A stretch of 43,486 nucleotides of DNA from CBDVBZ01 sp965372355 (GTDB taxonomy: Bacteria; Krumholzibacteriota; Krumholzibacteriia; WVZY01): contig CBDVBZ010000010.1 of assembly GCA_965372355.1 (NCBI GenBank), forward strand, positions 1-43,486. The letters are read 5' to 3'. This document shows positions 16,071 through 23,938 of the stretch, piece by piece. The translations under genes were made by a program, and so were the position numbers. Numbering within the stretch: the first letter of the stretch is position 1; every line of letters starts with the position of its first letter. The notes beneath the pieces were generated by a model. It saw only the letters and a list, made by a program, of their open reading frames with translations, had not been told where the DNA came from and made no database searches.

Positions 16071-17936
16071 CTACGACACGAGCCCGAACTGCAACTCATA
16101 CAGCTTCTTGTAGACGCCTTCGCTACCCATCAAATCCGCGTGTGTGCCGCACTCGCACACCACACCGTCTTCGAGAACCAGTATCTTGTCGGCGTTTTGT
16201 ATTGTGGAAAGTCGATGGGCGATCACAAACGTCGTTCGCCCTTTGAGGAGATGGTCGATGGCCTCCTGGACGAGAATCTCGTTCTCCGTGTCCAGCGAAC
16301 TGGTCGCCTCGTCAAAGATGAGAACCTGGGGATCCTTTAGTATGGCCCGCGCGATCGAGATCCGCTGCCTCTGGCCACCGGAGAGCTGTGTCCCCTTCTC
16401 CCCGATCACCGTATCGTACCCGTTCGGCAGATCACGGATGAACTCGTGGGCGTTGGCGGCCTTTGCCGCCTCGATGATGGACTCGATCGGACGATCGTGC
16501 ACCCCGTACGCAATGTTTCTCTTGACCGTGTCGTTGAACAGGATGACCTCCTGCGTGACGATTCCCATCATCTCGCGTAGCGACCTCAGATTGACATCGC
16601 TGATGTCCACGTCGTCGAAAAGAATGCGACCGCTGGTCACGTCATAGAAACGTGGTATCAGATCGACCAGCGTTGTCTTGCCGGCGCCGCTCGGCCCCGC
16701 GAGCGCGGTCACGTCACCGGGGGATACCGAAAACGAGATGTTCTTGAGCACCGGTCTGCCCGGCAGATACTGGAAACCGACCGACTCGAAACGAATGCTC
16801 TTGTTGAAAGTCGCCCGCGGTTTGTCCGTCGTCGTCGCAAGCGGCTCCTCGGGCACATCGAGCAGGTCAAACACGCGTGATGCGGCTGCGAGTCCTTCTT
16901 GAAGCGCGTTGTTGAGTTTGCTGAGGTTCTTGACCGGTGTGACGACCCAGATCATCGCCCCGACAAAAAGCATCAGGTTCTCCGGGCTGATCATGCCCGT
17001 CAAAACGAGATTACCGCCGTACCAGAGAATCGCGACAACGGCGAACGCCCCGAGAAGCTCGGATGTGGGTGACGACACGGCTCCCCACAGCATCATACTC
17101 AGATACTGGCGGACATACTTGAGACTGAACATCCTGAAACGCTTCTTCTCATAACCGTCCATGGCGAACGCCTTGACGACACGGACACCCGAGATCGTTT
17201 CATCGAGCAGGGCCGTCATATCGGCCATTTCCGCCTGTGTCCGAAAACTGCGTTTCTTGAGCTTTCGACCGATGATTCCGATCAGCACCATGTTGAGCGG
17301 GATCACGACGAACGTGAGAAGCGACAGTTTCCAACTGATTACCAGAACGATGATCAGAGCAATCAACGTCATCAAGCTGTTGCGTATCAAGCTCGCCGCC
17401 ACGCCGATCACGGCTCCCTCGAGTCTGGTTACGTCGTTTGTGATTTTGGAAATGATATGTCCGGTTTTCTCGCGCTCGAAATAGGACATCGGGAGGTTCT
17501 GCAGATGCCCGTAGACGTCGTTTCGAACGGCGAACAGAACCCTCTGTTCGAGGAATACGGTGAAATACGTCTGCAGATACGCGAATACGTTTTTGATAAA
17601 GAAGAGAAAGACCAGGAGGATACAGAAACGGGACAACCGGTTTTGTGCATTGCCCGCATACATCTTCGACTCAAACCAGGCCAGGGCCTGGACCTTGAGC
17701 TCCTCGATCTTCGGCGGCAGCGGAATGCCCTCGACACCCGATTCCTGGCTCTCCTCCGGAGCGCCGATCGCCTCCTCGGATGGCTTGCCCTCGTGGAGGA
17801 CGATCCGCAGAAACGGGTGGATGAGGGTCAGCGAGACGCCGCTGAGAGCCGCAAATACCGTCACCGTGATGAAGAGCAGGATGACCTTGCGCCAATACGG
17901 CAGCACGTATTCCAGAAGCCGGAAGTAGGTTTTCAT
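16071..17936 (-). CDS. MsbA-like ABC exporter (lipid A/core flippase)
   Basis: The 621-aa half-transporter has six membrane helices and then a full ATPase. The ATPase carries Walker A GPSGAGKTT (414-422), signature LSGGQ (518-522), Walker B VLIFDE (538-543) and switch His574. Flanked by heptosyltransferases, it is best read as the flippase that moves lipid A-core (or another lipid-linked glycan) across the inner membrane. Unusual here is a ~54-residue hydrophilic, Glu/Pro-rich insertion (47-100) in the first external loop, between TM1 and TM2. Related lipid-linked-oligosaccharide flippases cannot be excluded on sequence alone. Confidence 0.9.
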   Translation of the reverse strand: MKTYFRLLEYVLPYWRKVILLFITVTVFAALSGVSLTLIHPFLRIVLHEGKPSEEAIGAPEESQESGVEGIPLPPKIEELKVQALAWFESKMYAGNAQNRLSRFCILLVFLFFIKNVFAYLQTYFTVFLEQRVLFAVRNDVYGHLQNLPMSYFEREKTGHIISKITNDVTRLEGAVIGVAASLIRNSLMTLIALIIVLVISWKLSLLTFVVIPLNMVLIGIIGRKLKKRSFRTQAEMADMTALLDETISGVRVVKAFAMDGYEKKRFRMFSLKYVRQYLSMMLWGAVSSPTSELLGAFAVVAILWYGGNLVLTGMISPENLMLFVGAMIWVVTPVKNLSKLNNALQEGLAAASRVFDLLDVPEEPLATTTDKPRATFNKSIRFESVGFQYLPGRPVLKNISFSVSPGDVTALAGPSGAGKTTLVDLIPRFYDVTSGRILFDDVDISDVNLRSLREMMGIVTQEVILFNDTVKRNIAYGVHDRPIESIIEAAKAANAHEFIRDLPNGYDTVIGEKGTQLSGGQRQRISIARAILKDPQVLIFDEATSSLDTENEILVQEAIDHLLKGRTTFVIAHRLSTIQNADKILVLEDGVVCECGTHADLMGSEGVYKKLYELQFGLVS

Positions 17937-17963
17937 AACTATGGACCGTTAAATCGGTTCTGA

Positions 17964-19061
17964 CTATTCTACACGCGTCAGATGGAGGAGGGTATCGATT
18001 TTTGAGTTAAACTCCTCGAAGGAAAGCCTTTGTCCCTTAACACCTTGCAGTATCTGAACCCAGGGCGTCCCTTTGGGAAACCAGTTCGCCTCGTCGTGTC
18101 GAGTGAACAGACCCACCGTCGGTATCCGCATACTGACGGCGAAATGAAAATAGTCCGTGTTACCCGATAAAAGTAGGTCCGCGCAGGAGAGAAGCGCAAG
18201 CCCTTCTTTGACGTTCTTGGGCTGGACACCGAAGAGGGTCTGGGGATCCAGATTAGCCCGAAACTGGTCGAGGCGCTTTTTCTCGAGGTTATTGGAGAGC
18301 ACGAGGATCTTGCAGGCCATACGCGGCGACATCTGTTTGACCAGGTATGCGAACGAGTCGGCCACCAGCCGGTGCTTGCCCTTTCCCAAACCGGGATCGA
18401 CGGCCACCAGCATGATGTCCTTCTCCGGTTTGTGGAAATGCACCATCTGTTTTGCCCACCGGGCGTCCTGATCGGGTAGCGTCCAGCCCGGTGCGTCGTC
18501 AAACGTGTTCAATCCCAGCGCGGGGAGAAACGCCCGGACTTTACTCGCCTCGTACGACGTCCCCGAGCCAAGACGAATCTCACAGTTGATAAAGGGGTAC
18601 GTTCGCTCGGTCGAGAAGCCGACCCGGATCTTGGCCCGCGTGGCGAGTGAGAGAAGTGCGCGCGGGAGATTGAACTCGGTGCCGAGAAGAAACGCAACGT
18701 CGAAGTCTCGGTCGCGGATTCGTTTGGCCAGCGTCAGGAAAGTCGTGGAGGACAGCGACAGATGCGCCGTCTCGTAGCTGATCATCTCGCTGACCTGCGG
18801 CATCGTTCGAACGAGCTCGCTGTTGCCCTGACGAACGAGGAAGGTGATCCGCATCCCCGGGAAGCGGTCCTTGAGATAGGTGACCACCGGGGCGAAAAAG
18901 AGGATCTCGGTGAGATCGCCGGAGTCGATGACGAGGACACGGGAATTGTCGCTGATGTCGGCCGGCAGACGGAAAGCCTCGTTGGACGTCATCTTGCCCA
19001 GGATAGGCGTCAACAGGCCGATCATTCGTTCGCTTTTCGGGGAAATCGTTGCCACACCCAT
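17964..19061 (-). CDS. Divergent GT9-family protein, catalytic Asp replaced
   Basis: The 365-aa product keeps the GT-B layout of heptosyltransferases: VLVIDSGDLTEILFFAPVV at the start, GVQPKNVKEGLALLSCADLL and SGNTDYFHFAVSMRIPTVGLF in the donor half. It departs at key places. The usual L-G-D of the catalytic loop aligns to L-T-E, and the C-terminal cysteine motif of its three neighbours is absent. It has a ~47-residue N-terminal extension. A GGAG Shine-Dalgarno sits eight bases before the ATG. It opens the envelope run, 55 bp after lon. It may use a different donor or be non-catalytic. Confidence 0.8.
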   Translation of the reverse strand: MGVATISPKSERMIGLLTPILGKMTSNEAFRLPADISDNSRVLVIDSGDLTEILFFAPVVTYLKDRFPGMRITFLVRQGNSELVRTMPQVSEMISYETAHLSLSSTTFLTLAKRIRDRDFDVAFLLGTEFNLPRALLSLATRAKIRVGFSTERTYPFINCEIRLGSGTSYEASKVRAFLPALGLNTFDDAPGWTLPDQDARWAKQMVHFHKPEKDIMLVAVDPGLGKGKHRLVADSFAYLVKQMSPRMACKILVLSNNLEKKRLDQFRANLDPQTLFGVQPKNVKEGLALLSCADLLLSGNTDYFHFAVSMRIPTVGLFTRHDEANWFPKGTPWVQILQGVKGQRLSFEEFNSKIDTLLHLTRVE

Positions 19062-19116
19062 CGTTAGACTCCAGCAATGCCTCGGTTTCCGAGCAAAACA
19101 GCAAGTTGGGGGCCAA

Positions 19117-21477
19117 CTAGTCCCAGATAATCATTTTCTCGACGGCCTCCTCGGCGCGCGACATTGGTACCAGCTTCAGGTCCTTCTTTATGACCTCCGG
19201 AATCTCCTCGACCTCACGGATGTTCCCCTTCGGAAAGAGAACCGTCTTGATACCCGCGCGATGAGCGGCAATCACCTTGTCCTTGAGCCCGCCAATGGCC
19301 AGAACCTTACCGGTAAGCGTGATTTCGCCGGTCATGGCGTGATCATTGCGAAGCGGCTTCTGAAAGAGCAGCGAGGCAATCGTCACCGCGATGGCCACCC
19401 CGGCGCTGGGCCCGTCCTTGGGGACGGCTCCGGCCGGCACATGGATGTGTATGTCCTGCTCGTCGAAGAACCCGGGCCTGGACGCCTTGGTCAGATAGTT
19501 CGCACGGATGTAGCTCTCGGCGGCCTCAACGCTCTCCTTCATCACATCTCCCAGCTGGCCCGTCAGCTTTCTGCGCCCCCTGCCGGCCATCGACAGACCC
19601 TCGATAAACAGTATCTCACCGCCGGCGAACGTCTTCGCCAGACCGGTGGCCACACCGATCATCGGACGCTTGAGGGCCATTTCTTTTGTGAACTCCTCCA
19701 GCCCGAGGTAGTTGCGAACATTCTTCTCCGTCACCTTGACGCCGCGTTTGTTGCCCGACGCGTGGCGCCTCGCCACCTTGCGACAGATCGCCGCGATCTT
19801 TCTCTCGAGTTCGCGGACTCCCGCCTCTCGGGTGTAGTGGATCGCGATGTGACGCAGCCCCTCGTCGCTAATCTTGACCCCGCCCTTCGGCAGCCCGTTT
19901 TCTTCCAGCTGTCTCGGGAGGAGATATCGTTTGGCAATCTCCATCTTCTCCATCGTGATATAACCGGGGAGCTCCAACACCTCCATTCGATCGAGCAGAG
20001 GCCGCGGAACCGTCTCCAGGAGGTTGGCCGTCGTCACGAACAGCACCTTCGACAAATCAAACGGGATATTGAGGTAGTGATCCTCAAACGAGGCGTTCTG
20101 TGCGGGATCGAGAACCTCGAGAAGCGCCGACGCGGGGTCACCGCGAAAATCGCTCCCTAACTTGTCGATCTCGTCGAGCATAAACACCGGGTTGCAGCTG
20201 CCCGCCGTCCGCATCCCCTGGATCACCCTCCCGGGGAGCGCGCCGATATAAGTCCGGCGATGACCGCGGATCTCGGCCTCGTCCTTCATCCCTCCGAGCG
20301 AAATCCGAATAAACTTCCGGTTCATCGACCGCGCGATGGACTGCCCGAGAGACGTCTTCCCCACACCCGGCGGACCGGCAAAGCAGAGGATCGATCCTTT
20401 CATCGTTTGCTTGAGCTTCTTGACGGAAAGAAATTCGAGGATCCGCTCTTTGACTCTCTCGAGATCGTAGTGATCCTTGTTCAGGACTTTCTCCGCCGCG
20501 TCGATATCGAGGTTGTCTTCGGTGGCTTTTTCCCAAGGGAGCTCGAGGATCCAATCCAGATATGTCTTCGAGACGGTATACTCGGCCGCACCCGGTGACA
20601 TCTTCTGCAACCGATCGAGCTCCTTTTCCGCCGTCTCTCTGGCGGCTTCGGAGAGACCGGCCTGCGCGATCTTGTCACGAAGCTCGTCGATCTCGATCGT
20701 GCGATCGTCATCTTCACCCAGCTCACGCCTTATCGCCTTGAGCTGCTGCCTGAGGTAATACTCGCGTTGTTCGCGATCCATCTCCTTCTTGACATCGGAC
20801 TGAAGCTTCTTCCCCAACCGGAGCACCTCGATCTCATCACTCAGGTAGTCCGACAGCAGCTTGAAGCGCTTGAGGACATCGGCCTCTTCCAGAAGCGCCT
20901 GTTTGCGATCCATATCGACATTCATGTTTGTGGCGATCACGTCCGCGATTCGGCCGGGTTCCTTGATACTGCTAATGATGATCTTCAGTTCCTCGGGCAG
21001 ACCCTCCGACTCGTCGATCACCTTTGAGAACGAGTTGGTCACGGTTTTTATATAGGCCTTCAGAAGATCGGAATCATCCACGAACTCATCGATCTGTTCT
21101 ATCCTCGCCCGCATGTAGGGCTCGTCCTGGATCATCTCTATGACTTTGATTCGCGTGATCCCCTGCCCCATCAGGCGCATCTCACCGTTCGGGAAACGGA
21201 TCATCTTCTGAATGTGGACCGCGGTACCCACATCGTAGATCTCCTCGGGGCCCGGCTTGCCGTCCGTCGGGTTTTTCTGTGTGAACGCACCAATAATTTT
21301 CTGATCCGCGAGCGCCTCGTCCGCGAGCCGGAGCAGGTTCTCATCGTTTAGCAGAAGAGGCACCATCATCAGCGGAAACACAACCGCGTCGTTGATCGGC
21401 AATACGGCCAGTTCCTTTGGTATCTGACTCAGCTGAATGAGTTCATCCTCGAACTCGAGCTGTTTCTTGATGGACAC
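19117..21477 (-). CDS. lon: ATP-dependent protease Lon
   Basis: The 786-aa cytosolic protease has the LON substrate-binding domain (~20-215), a helical linker, an AAA+ module with Walker A GPPGVGKT (368-375), and a serine protease domain. The catalytic dyad is Ser691 in KDGPSAGVA and Lys734 in GGLKDK, 43 residues apart as in E. coli Lon. Length is normal. It degrades misfolded and selected regulatory proteins. The start is GTG (21475-21477) with GAAGGAGAT upstream. It follows hsp20 by 26 bp and is very likely co-transcribed from the promoter at 22033-22061. Confidence 0.98.
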   Translation of the reverse strand: MSIKKQLEFEDELIQLSQIPKELAVLPINDAVVFPLMMVPLLLNDENLLRLADEALADQKIIGAFTQKNPTDGKPGPEEIYDVGTAVHIQKMIRFPNGEMRLMGQGITRIKVIEMIQDEPYMRARIEQIDEFVDDSDLLKAYIKTVTNSFSKVIDESEGLPEELKIIISSIKEPGRIADVIATNMNVDMDRKQALLEEADVLKRFKLLSDYLSDEIEVLRLGKKLQSDVKKEMDREQREYYLRQQLKAIRRELGEDDDRTIEIDELRDKIAQAGLSEAARETAEKELDRLQKMSPGAAEYTVSKTYLDWILELPWEKATEDNLDIDAAEKVLNKDHYDLERVKERILEFLSVKKLKQTMKGSILCFAGPPGVGKTSLGQSIARSMNRKFIRISLGGMKDEAEIRGHRRTYIGALPGRVIQGMRTAGSCNPVFMLDEIDKLGSDFRGDPASALLEVLDPAQNASFEDHYLNIPFDLSKVLFVTTANLLETVPRPLLDRMEVLELPGYITMEKMEIAKRYLLPRQLEENGLPKGGVKISDEGLRHIAIHYTREAGVRELERKIAAICRKVARRHASGNKRGVKVTEKNVRNYLGLEEFTKEMALKRPMIGVATGLAKTFAGGEILFIEGLSMAGRGRRKLTGQLGDVMKESVEAAESYIRANYLTKASRPGFFDEQDIHIHVPAGAVPKDGPSAGVAIAVTIASLLFQKPLRNDHAMTGEITLTGKVLAIGGLKDKVIAAHRAGIKTVLFPKGNIREVEEIPEVIKKDLKLVPMSRAEEAVEKMIIWD

Positions 21478-21503
21478 GGAGATCTCCTTCGGAGTGCTGG
21501 ACT

Positions 21504-21965
21504 CTACTCGACTTCGATACTGCGCTTCGACGGTTTTTCAACGGTCTTCTTGAGACGTACTTCGAGCAGACCGTTCGAGTAATTTGTAGAAACGTTCTTG
21601 GCATCGACACTGACCGGGATCTGGATCTGTCGCTGAAACGGCCCGACCTCGATCTCCAGTTTGTGAAAATGCTTCTTGCCCGGCGGCCCAACCTCGCTTC
21701 TGACGCCACGAATCGTGAGCTCCTTGCCGTCTGTGAGCACCGTGATCTGGTTCCGGTCCATCCCGGAGATATCCACGACCGTCACGAACTCCGTATCCGT
21801 CTCGTATACATCCGTGTCGGGGGCCCAGCCGAGATCCGGCCGCATGCCTATATTGCCCTTTGCCGGCGAGAGCTCCGACATCAGCATATCGAGAAGCTCC
21901 CGGATGTTGTGGAACTCGCGGTCAGCGACTTCGTGGCGCGGAACGCGTGTGGATTGCTGACTCAT
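21504..21965 (-). CDS. Hsp20/alpha-crystallin small heat-shock protein
   Basis: The 153-aa protein has an alpha-crystallin domain (~50-140). It shows VTVVDISGMDRNQITVLTDG, ELTIRGVR, and the C-terminal GLLEVRLKK strand pattern; the tail is basic. It acts as an ATP-independent holdase for unfolding proteins. It leads the hsp20-lon unit, so a holdase and a protease are made together. A GAGGTGA Shine-Dalgarno lies seven bases before the ATG. Confidence 0.95.
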   Translation of the reverse strand: MSQQSTRVPRHEVADREFHNIRELLDMLMSELSPAKGNIGMRPDLGWAPDTDVYETDTEFVTVVDISGMDRNQITVLTDGKELTIRGVRSEVGPPGKKHFHKLEIEVGPFQRQIQIPVSVDAKNVSTNYSNGLLEVRLKKTVEKPSKRSIEVE

Positions 21966-22032
21966 GGCACATCACCTCTCTCAGGCGGCGCCGAGGCACC
22001 GTTAGTAAGGCGTGATTTACTAGTCCGTTGGC

Positions 22033-22061
22033 AGGATAGATAAGGGTCTGGAGAAAGTCAA
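22033..22061 (-). promoter_or_regulatory. Promoter of hsp20-lon
   Basis: On the minus strand, TTGACT (plus 22056-22061) is followed after exactly 17 bp by TATCCT (plus 22033-22038), giving a housekeeping-type promoter ~60 nt before the hsp20 ATG. The overlapping CTTGAC...CCCTTAT arrangement also loosely resembles a heat-shock sigma site; I cannot separate the two by eye. Confidence 0.65.
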
Positions 22062-22076
22062 GAAATGATAAGCGAC

Positions 22077-22136
22077 CGCCGCGGGCGACTCCCGCGGCGT
22101 CCCTCGTCTGACGGATTCCCCCAGGAACCGGGGGAA
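22077..22136. terminator. Two strong inverted repeats after the lipoprotein gene
   Basis: TTCCCCC/GGGGGAA (22116-22122 and 22130-22136) starts three bases after the stop codon of the gene at 22139-22606. A second, perfect 9-bp stem, CGCCGCGGG/CCCGCGGCG (22077-22085 and 22091-22099), follows. Position fits transcription termination, but neither stem is followed by a U-tract on the minus strand. Confidence 0.4.
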
Positions 22137-22138
22137 GT

Positions 22139-22606
22139 TTACGGCTTCTGCTCCAATGATCCCAGCCCCGACGAGGTCGACAGACCGGTGTCCATCGTCG
22201 GAAAACCGGTCAAATCTTCCGGGTAGATGAGACCCAGCGGGAGATCACCGCTAATGAGCCAGTTGATAAGCCGGTTCTTGGTGAAAACGAGATCGTAGCG
22301 CAGGATCTCTTTGCTGACCACGTCGCGGGCGACATAGGACCAGGTTTCCGTACCGTCATCCGCGATTCCCGTGCGGGCGTAGGGAAGGCCCCACGAGGCA
22401 AGAACCTGCATATAGTTCATTTCCTTCTGCACTCTGCTGCTGAGAATGTCCTTTATGAAGGGATCGTCCGGATGATACTCGATGTAATGCGCGCGAAACT
22501 CTGCGACCTGGGTCGTGTTGCGCTCCAATACCGGTGCGTGCGAACAGGCCGCGGCGAATACGACGGTGAGGATTGCGACGATTCCTAGAGACCTCGCTGC
22601 TTTCAT
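22139..22606 (-). CDS. Small lipoprotein, paralogue of the gene at 22947-23417
   Basis: The 155-aa product has a signal peptide ending in AAACSHAP, so the Cys would be lipidated. The mature part contains MNYMQVLASWGLP, then a Trp-Ser-Tyr strand (TETWSYVARD) and YDLVFTKNRL. The G/W-x-P turn after a helix, followed by a W-Y strand and a VF strand, recalls the BamE/SmpA fold; this is a structural guess only. The start has a clean GGAGG Shine-Dalgarno. The next gene upstream is a clear paralogue with the same leader, so the pair arose by duplication. Confidence 0.75.
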   Translation of the reverse strand: MKAARSLGIVAILTVVFAAACSHAPVLERNTTQVAEFRAHYIEYHPDDPFIKDILSSRVQKEMNYMQVLASWGLPYARTGIADDGTETWSYVARDVVSKEILRYDLVFTKNRLINWLISGDLPLGLIYPEDLTGFPTMDTGLSTSSGLGSLEQKP

Positions 22607-22644
22607 GATTCGCCTCCTGGGTTCGGGTCCGCAGAGGCATCGCT

Positions 22645-22677
22645 CAAAAAAGAGAAACCACAACTCACACGCTGTGG
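22645..22677 (-). terminator. Weak hairpin with U-rich tail between the lipoprotein genes
   Basis: On the minus strand CCACA pairs with TGTGG (plus 22673-22677 and 22658-22662), and TTTCTC plus a run of six T follows. The stem is only 5 bp. It sits ~40 nt before the start of the downstream lipoprotein gene, so it could end the upstream transcript or attenuate the next one. Confidence 0.3.
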
Positions 22678-22892
22678 AATACACGGCGCCTCTGTCACCT
22701 GAACATCTGTGCCATTGGGCCACATGGGTCACCTCTCCCCTACAAACTCCCCCACATTTAGTGTAGCAACGCCGCTGGCGTTCGACCAGTGCTGCCTGCA
22801 AAAAAGAACGAGGGCGCCGGAAGAGGACACCCATAATCTACTGTAACGAAACCAGATATAGACTCTACCCAAAACGGTTCCCGCAACAGGAT

Positions 22893-22922
22893 CCGGGCGA
22901 CCCCCGACTTGGGGCCGCCCGG
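22893..22922. terminator. Strong GC-rich hairpin downstream of the second lipoprotein gene
   Basis: CCGGGCG-A-CCCC pairs with GGGG-C-CGCCCGG around a 6-nt loop: 11 pairs with one mismatch. It starts 25 bp after the stop of the 22947-23417 gene. The adjoining TTCCCGCAACAGG matches the tail of the 38-bp repeats at 2387-2532. No U-tract is present, so it may be a repeat or mRNA-stabilising element rather than a terminator. The rest of the 340-bp gap between the two lipoprotein genes shows only the weak hairpin at 22645-22677. Confidence 0.45.
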
Positions 22923-22946
22923 TCCCGCCAATCGTGGAGGACACCC

Positions 22947-23417
22947 CTACTTTCGCGGCACCCCGTTTCTGCTACCCGTGCCGTTAACGGGCTGTAGCAT
23001 CAGTGACTCATCGATCCTTTCAACCGAGCTAATATAGGAAACGCCAGCACCGGCCGTTGTACGCTCGATACTCCAGCGCTGTAGGATCCGATCGACAAAA
23101 ACCAGCTCATAGACAACCGCATCACCGCTTTGATCATCACGTGACGTATAGGTCCAAAGCTCCTTGTTGGCCTTTGCTCTTGCCTCCCGTTTTTGCGGCA
23201 CCCCCCAAGAGGCCAGCACTTCCATCGCGTCCATTCCGCGCGCGACTTCGCCCCGCTCGATCTGAGCGTTGTGGGCTCCGTAGGGGTGACTGCGCAGATA
23301 CTCCGTCCGCAGCTTCGCCGTTTCGGGGTTCTCGTTGAGCATCGTTGGTACGTGGGCACAAGAGGCGGTCAGACCGATCGACAACACAACAAGCAGAGAA
23401 CAACGTGCGAGTTTCAT
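22947..23417 (-). CDS. Small lipoprotein, paralogue of the gene at 22139-22606
   Basis: The 156-aa protein has a signal peptide with lipobox TASC (Cys20) and then AHVPTMLNENPETAKLRTEYL. The core MDAMEVLASWGVP, ELWTYTSRD and VYELVFVDRIL align with the neighbouring paralogue over the whole mature length. It is likely an outer-membrane or periplasmic lipoprotein. I see no enzyme motif. The leader GGAGGCTAAA before ATG nearly repeats that of the paralogue (GGAGGCGAATC). A possible BamE-like fold is inference. Confidence 0.75.
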   Translation of the reverse strand: MKLARCSLLVVLSIGLTASCAHVPTMLNENPETAKLRTEYLRSHPYGAHNAQIERGEVARGMDAMEVLASWGVPQKREARAKANKELWTYTSRDDQSGDAVVYELVFVDRILQRWSIERTTAGAGVSYISSVERIDESLMLQPVNGTGSRNGVPRK

Positions 23418-23610
23418 TTTAGCCTCCTGGATGTCTTAGCACTCGGTGCGTGTCGGTGCCCGTTTCTGAACATGATCGAGACACCTTCTGGTGGAAGAAC
23501 TCATGTGCCCTCCCGCTCGGCACTACATCACGTTCCACACCCACCCCGGTCCCGATTGGCTGACGCCGACCGCGCTCTGCGCACCACCACCCATGCCCGG
23601 CACGTCACGC

Positions 23611-23840
23611 AAAAGCGGCGGCGCAAGACGCCGCAACAAACCTCCCTGAGAAACCCTGTCCCCCGTCGAGCCTTTGCGACCCTGACGCCAGCCGGCGCAC
23701 GTTCGAAGGCGAGCGGGCTCCCGAATGACGCAAGTTGCACCGGCTCTTCTGCGGTTTGCAGGGCCGTCGACGCTCGGAGGTGATGGGTTGTTCGCTTGGG
23801 TCAGTGGGCACAGCGGACGCCCGAACGGATATTACGACCG
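23611..23840 (-). ncRNA. Candidate structured RNA in the 520-bp gap
   Basis: This gap (23418-23938) has no convincing ORF. On the minus strand it can form one long imperfect rod. CGAGC/GCTCG (23667-23671 with 23772-23776), CGA-CCCTG/CAGGG-TCG (23677-23684 with 23759-23769) and a 10-pair stem AGCCGGCGCA/TGCACCGGCT (23690-23699 with 23736-23745, one G-U) nest in order. Downstream lies a GCGGCG/CGCCGC hairpin (23618-23634) with TTTT three bases later. A TAATAT -10-like box lies upstream (plus ~23830-23835), but no good -35 is seen. The 5' end is a guess. Known RNA families (tmRNA, RNase P, SRP) were not recognised. Confidence 0.35.
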
Positions 23841-23922
23841 AGCGCTCCAATTGAGCCATTAGCGCGAGGGAGTCATGAAGTGAGGGCGTGCGCTGCGCCC
23901 GCTGCTGAGCGTACGTTCGTGC

Positions 23923-23928
23923 TATAAT
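23923..23928 (+). promoter_or_regulatory. -10 box of the DUF72 gene
   Basis: A perfect TATAAT lies only 10 bases before the GTG start at 23939. The expected transcription start (~23935) leaves almost no leader, so the mRNA would be leaderless or nearly so. No good -35 hexamer is visible. The following CGATCG also occurs after the TACAAT at 26741-26746, upstream of the ABC operon. Confidence 0.5.
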
Positions 23929-23938
23929 CGATCGCACC

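Noticed and set aside
18880..20160. Long plus-strand open frame (426 codons)
   Set aside because: It is antisense to lon and the divergent GT9 gene; composition is typical of shadow frames in GC-rich coding DNA, with no domain pattern.
23605..23937. 110-codon minus-strand frame in the non-coding gap
   Set aside because: Residue make-up is Arg/Ser/Ala-rich with no hydrophobic core or motif, and there is no Shine-Dalgarno; the RNA-fold reading fits better.
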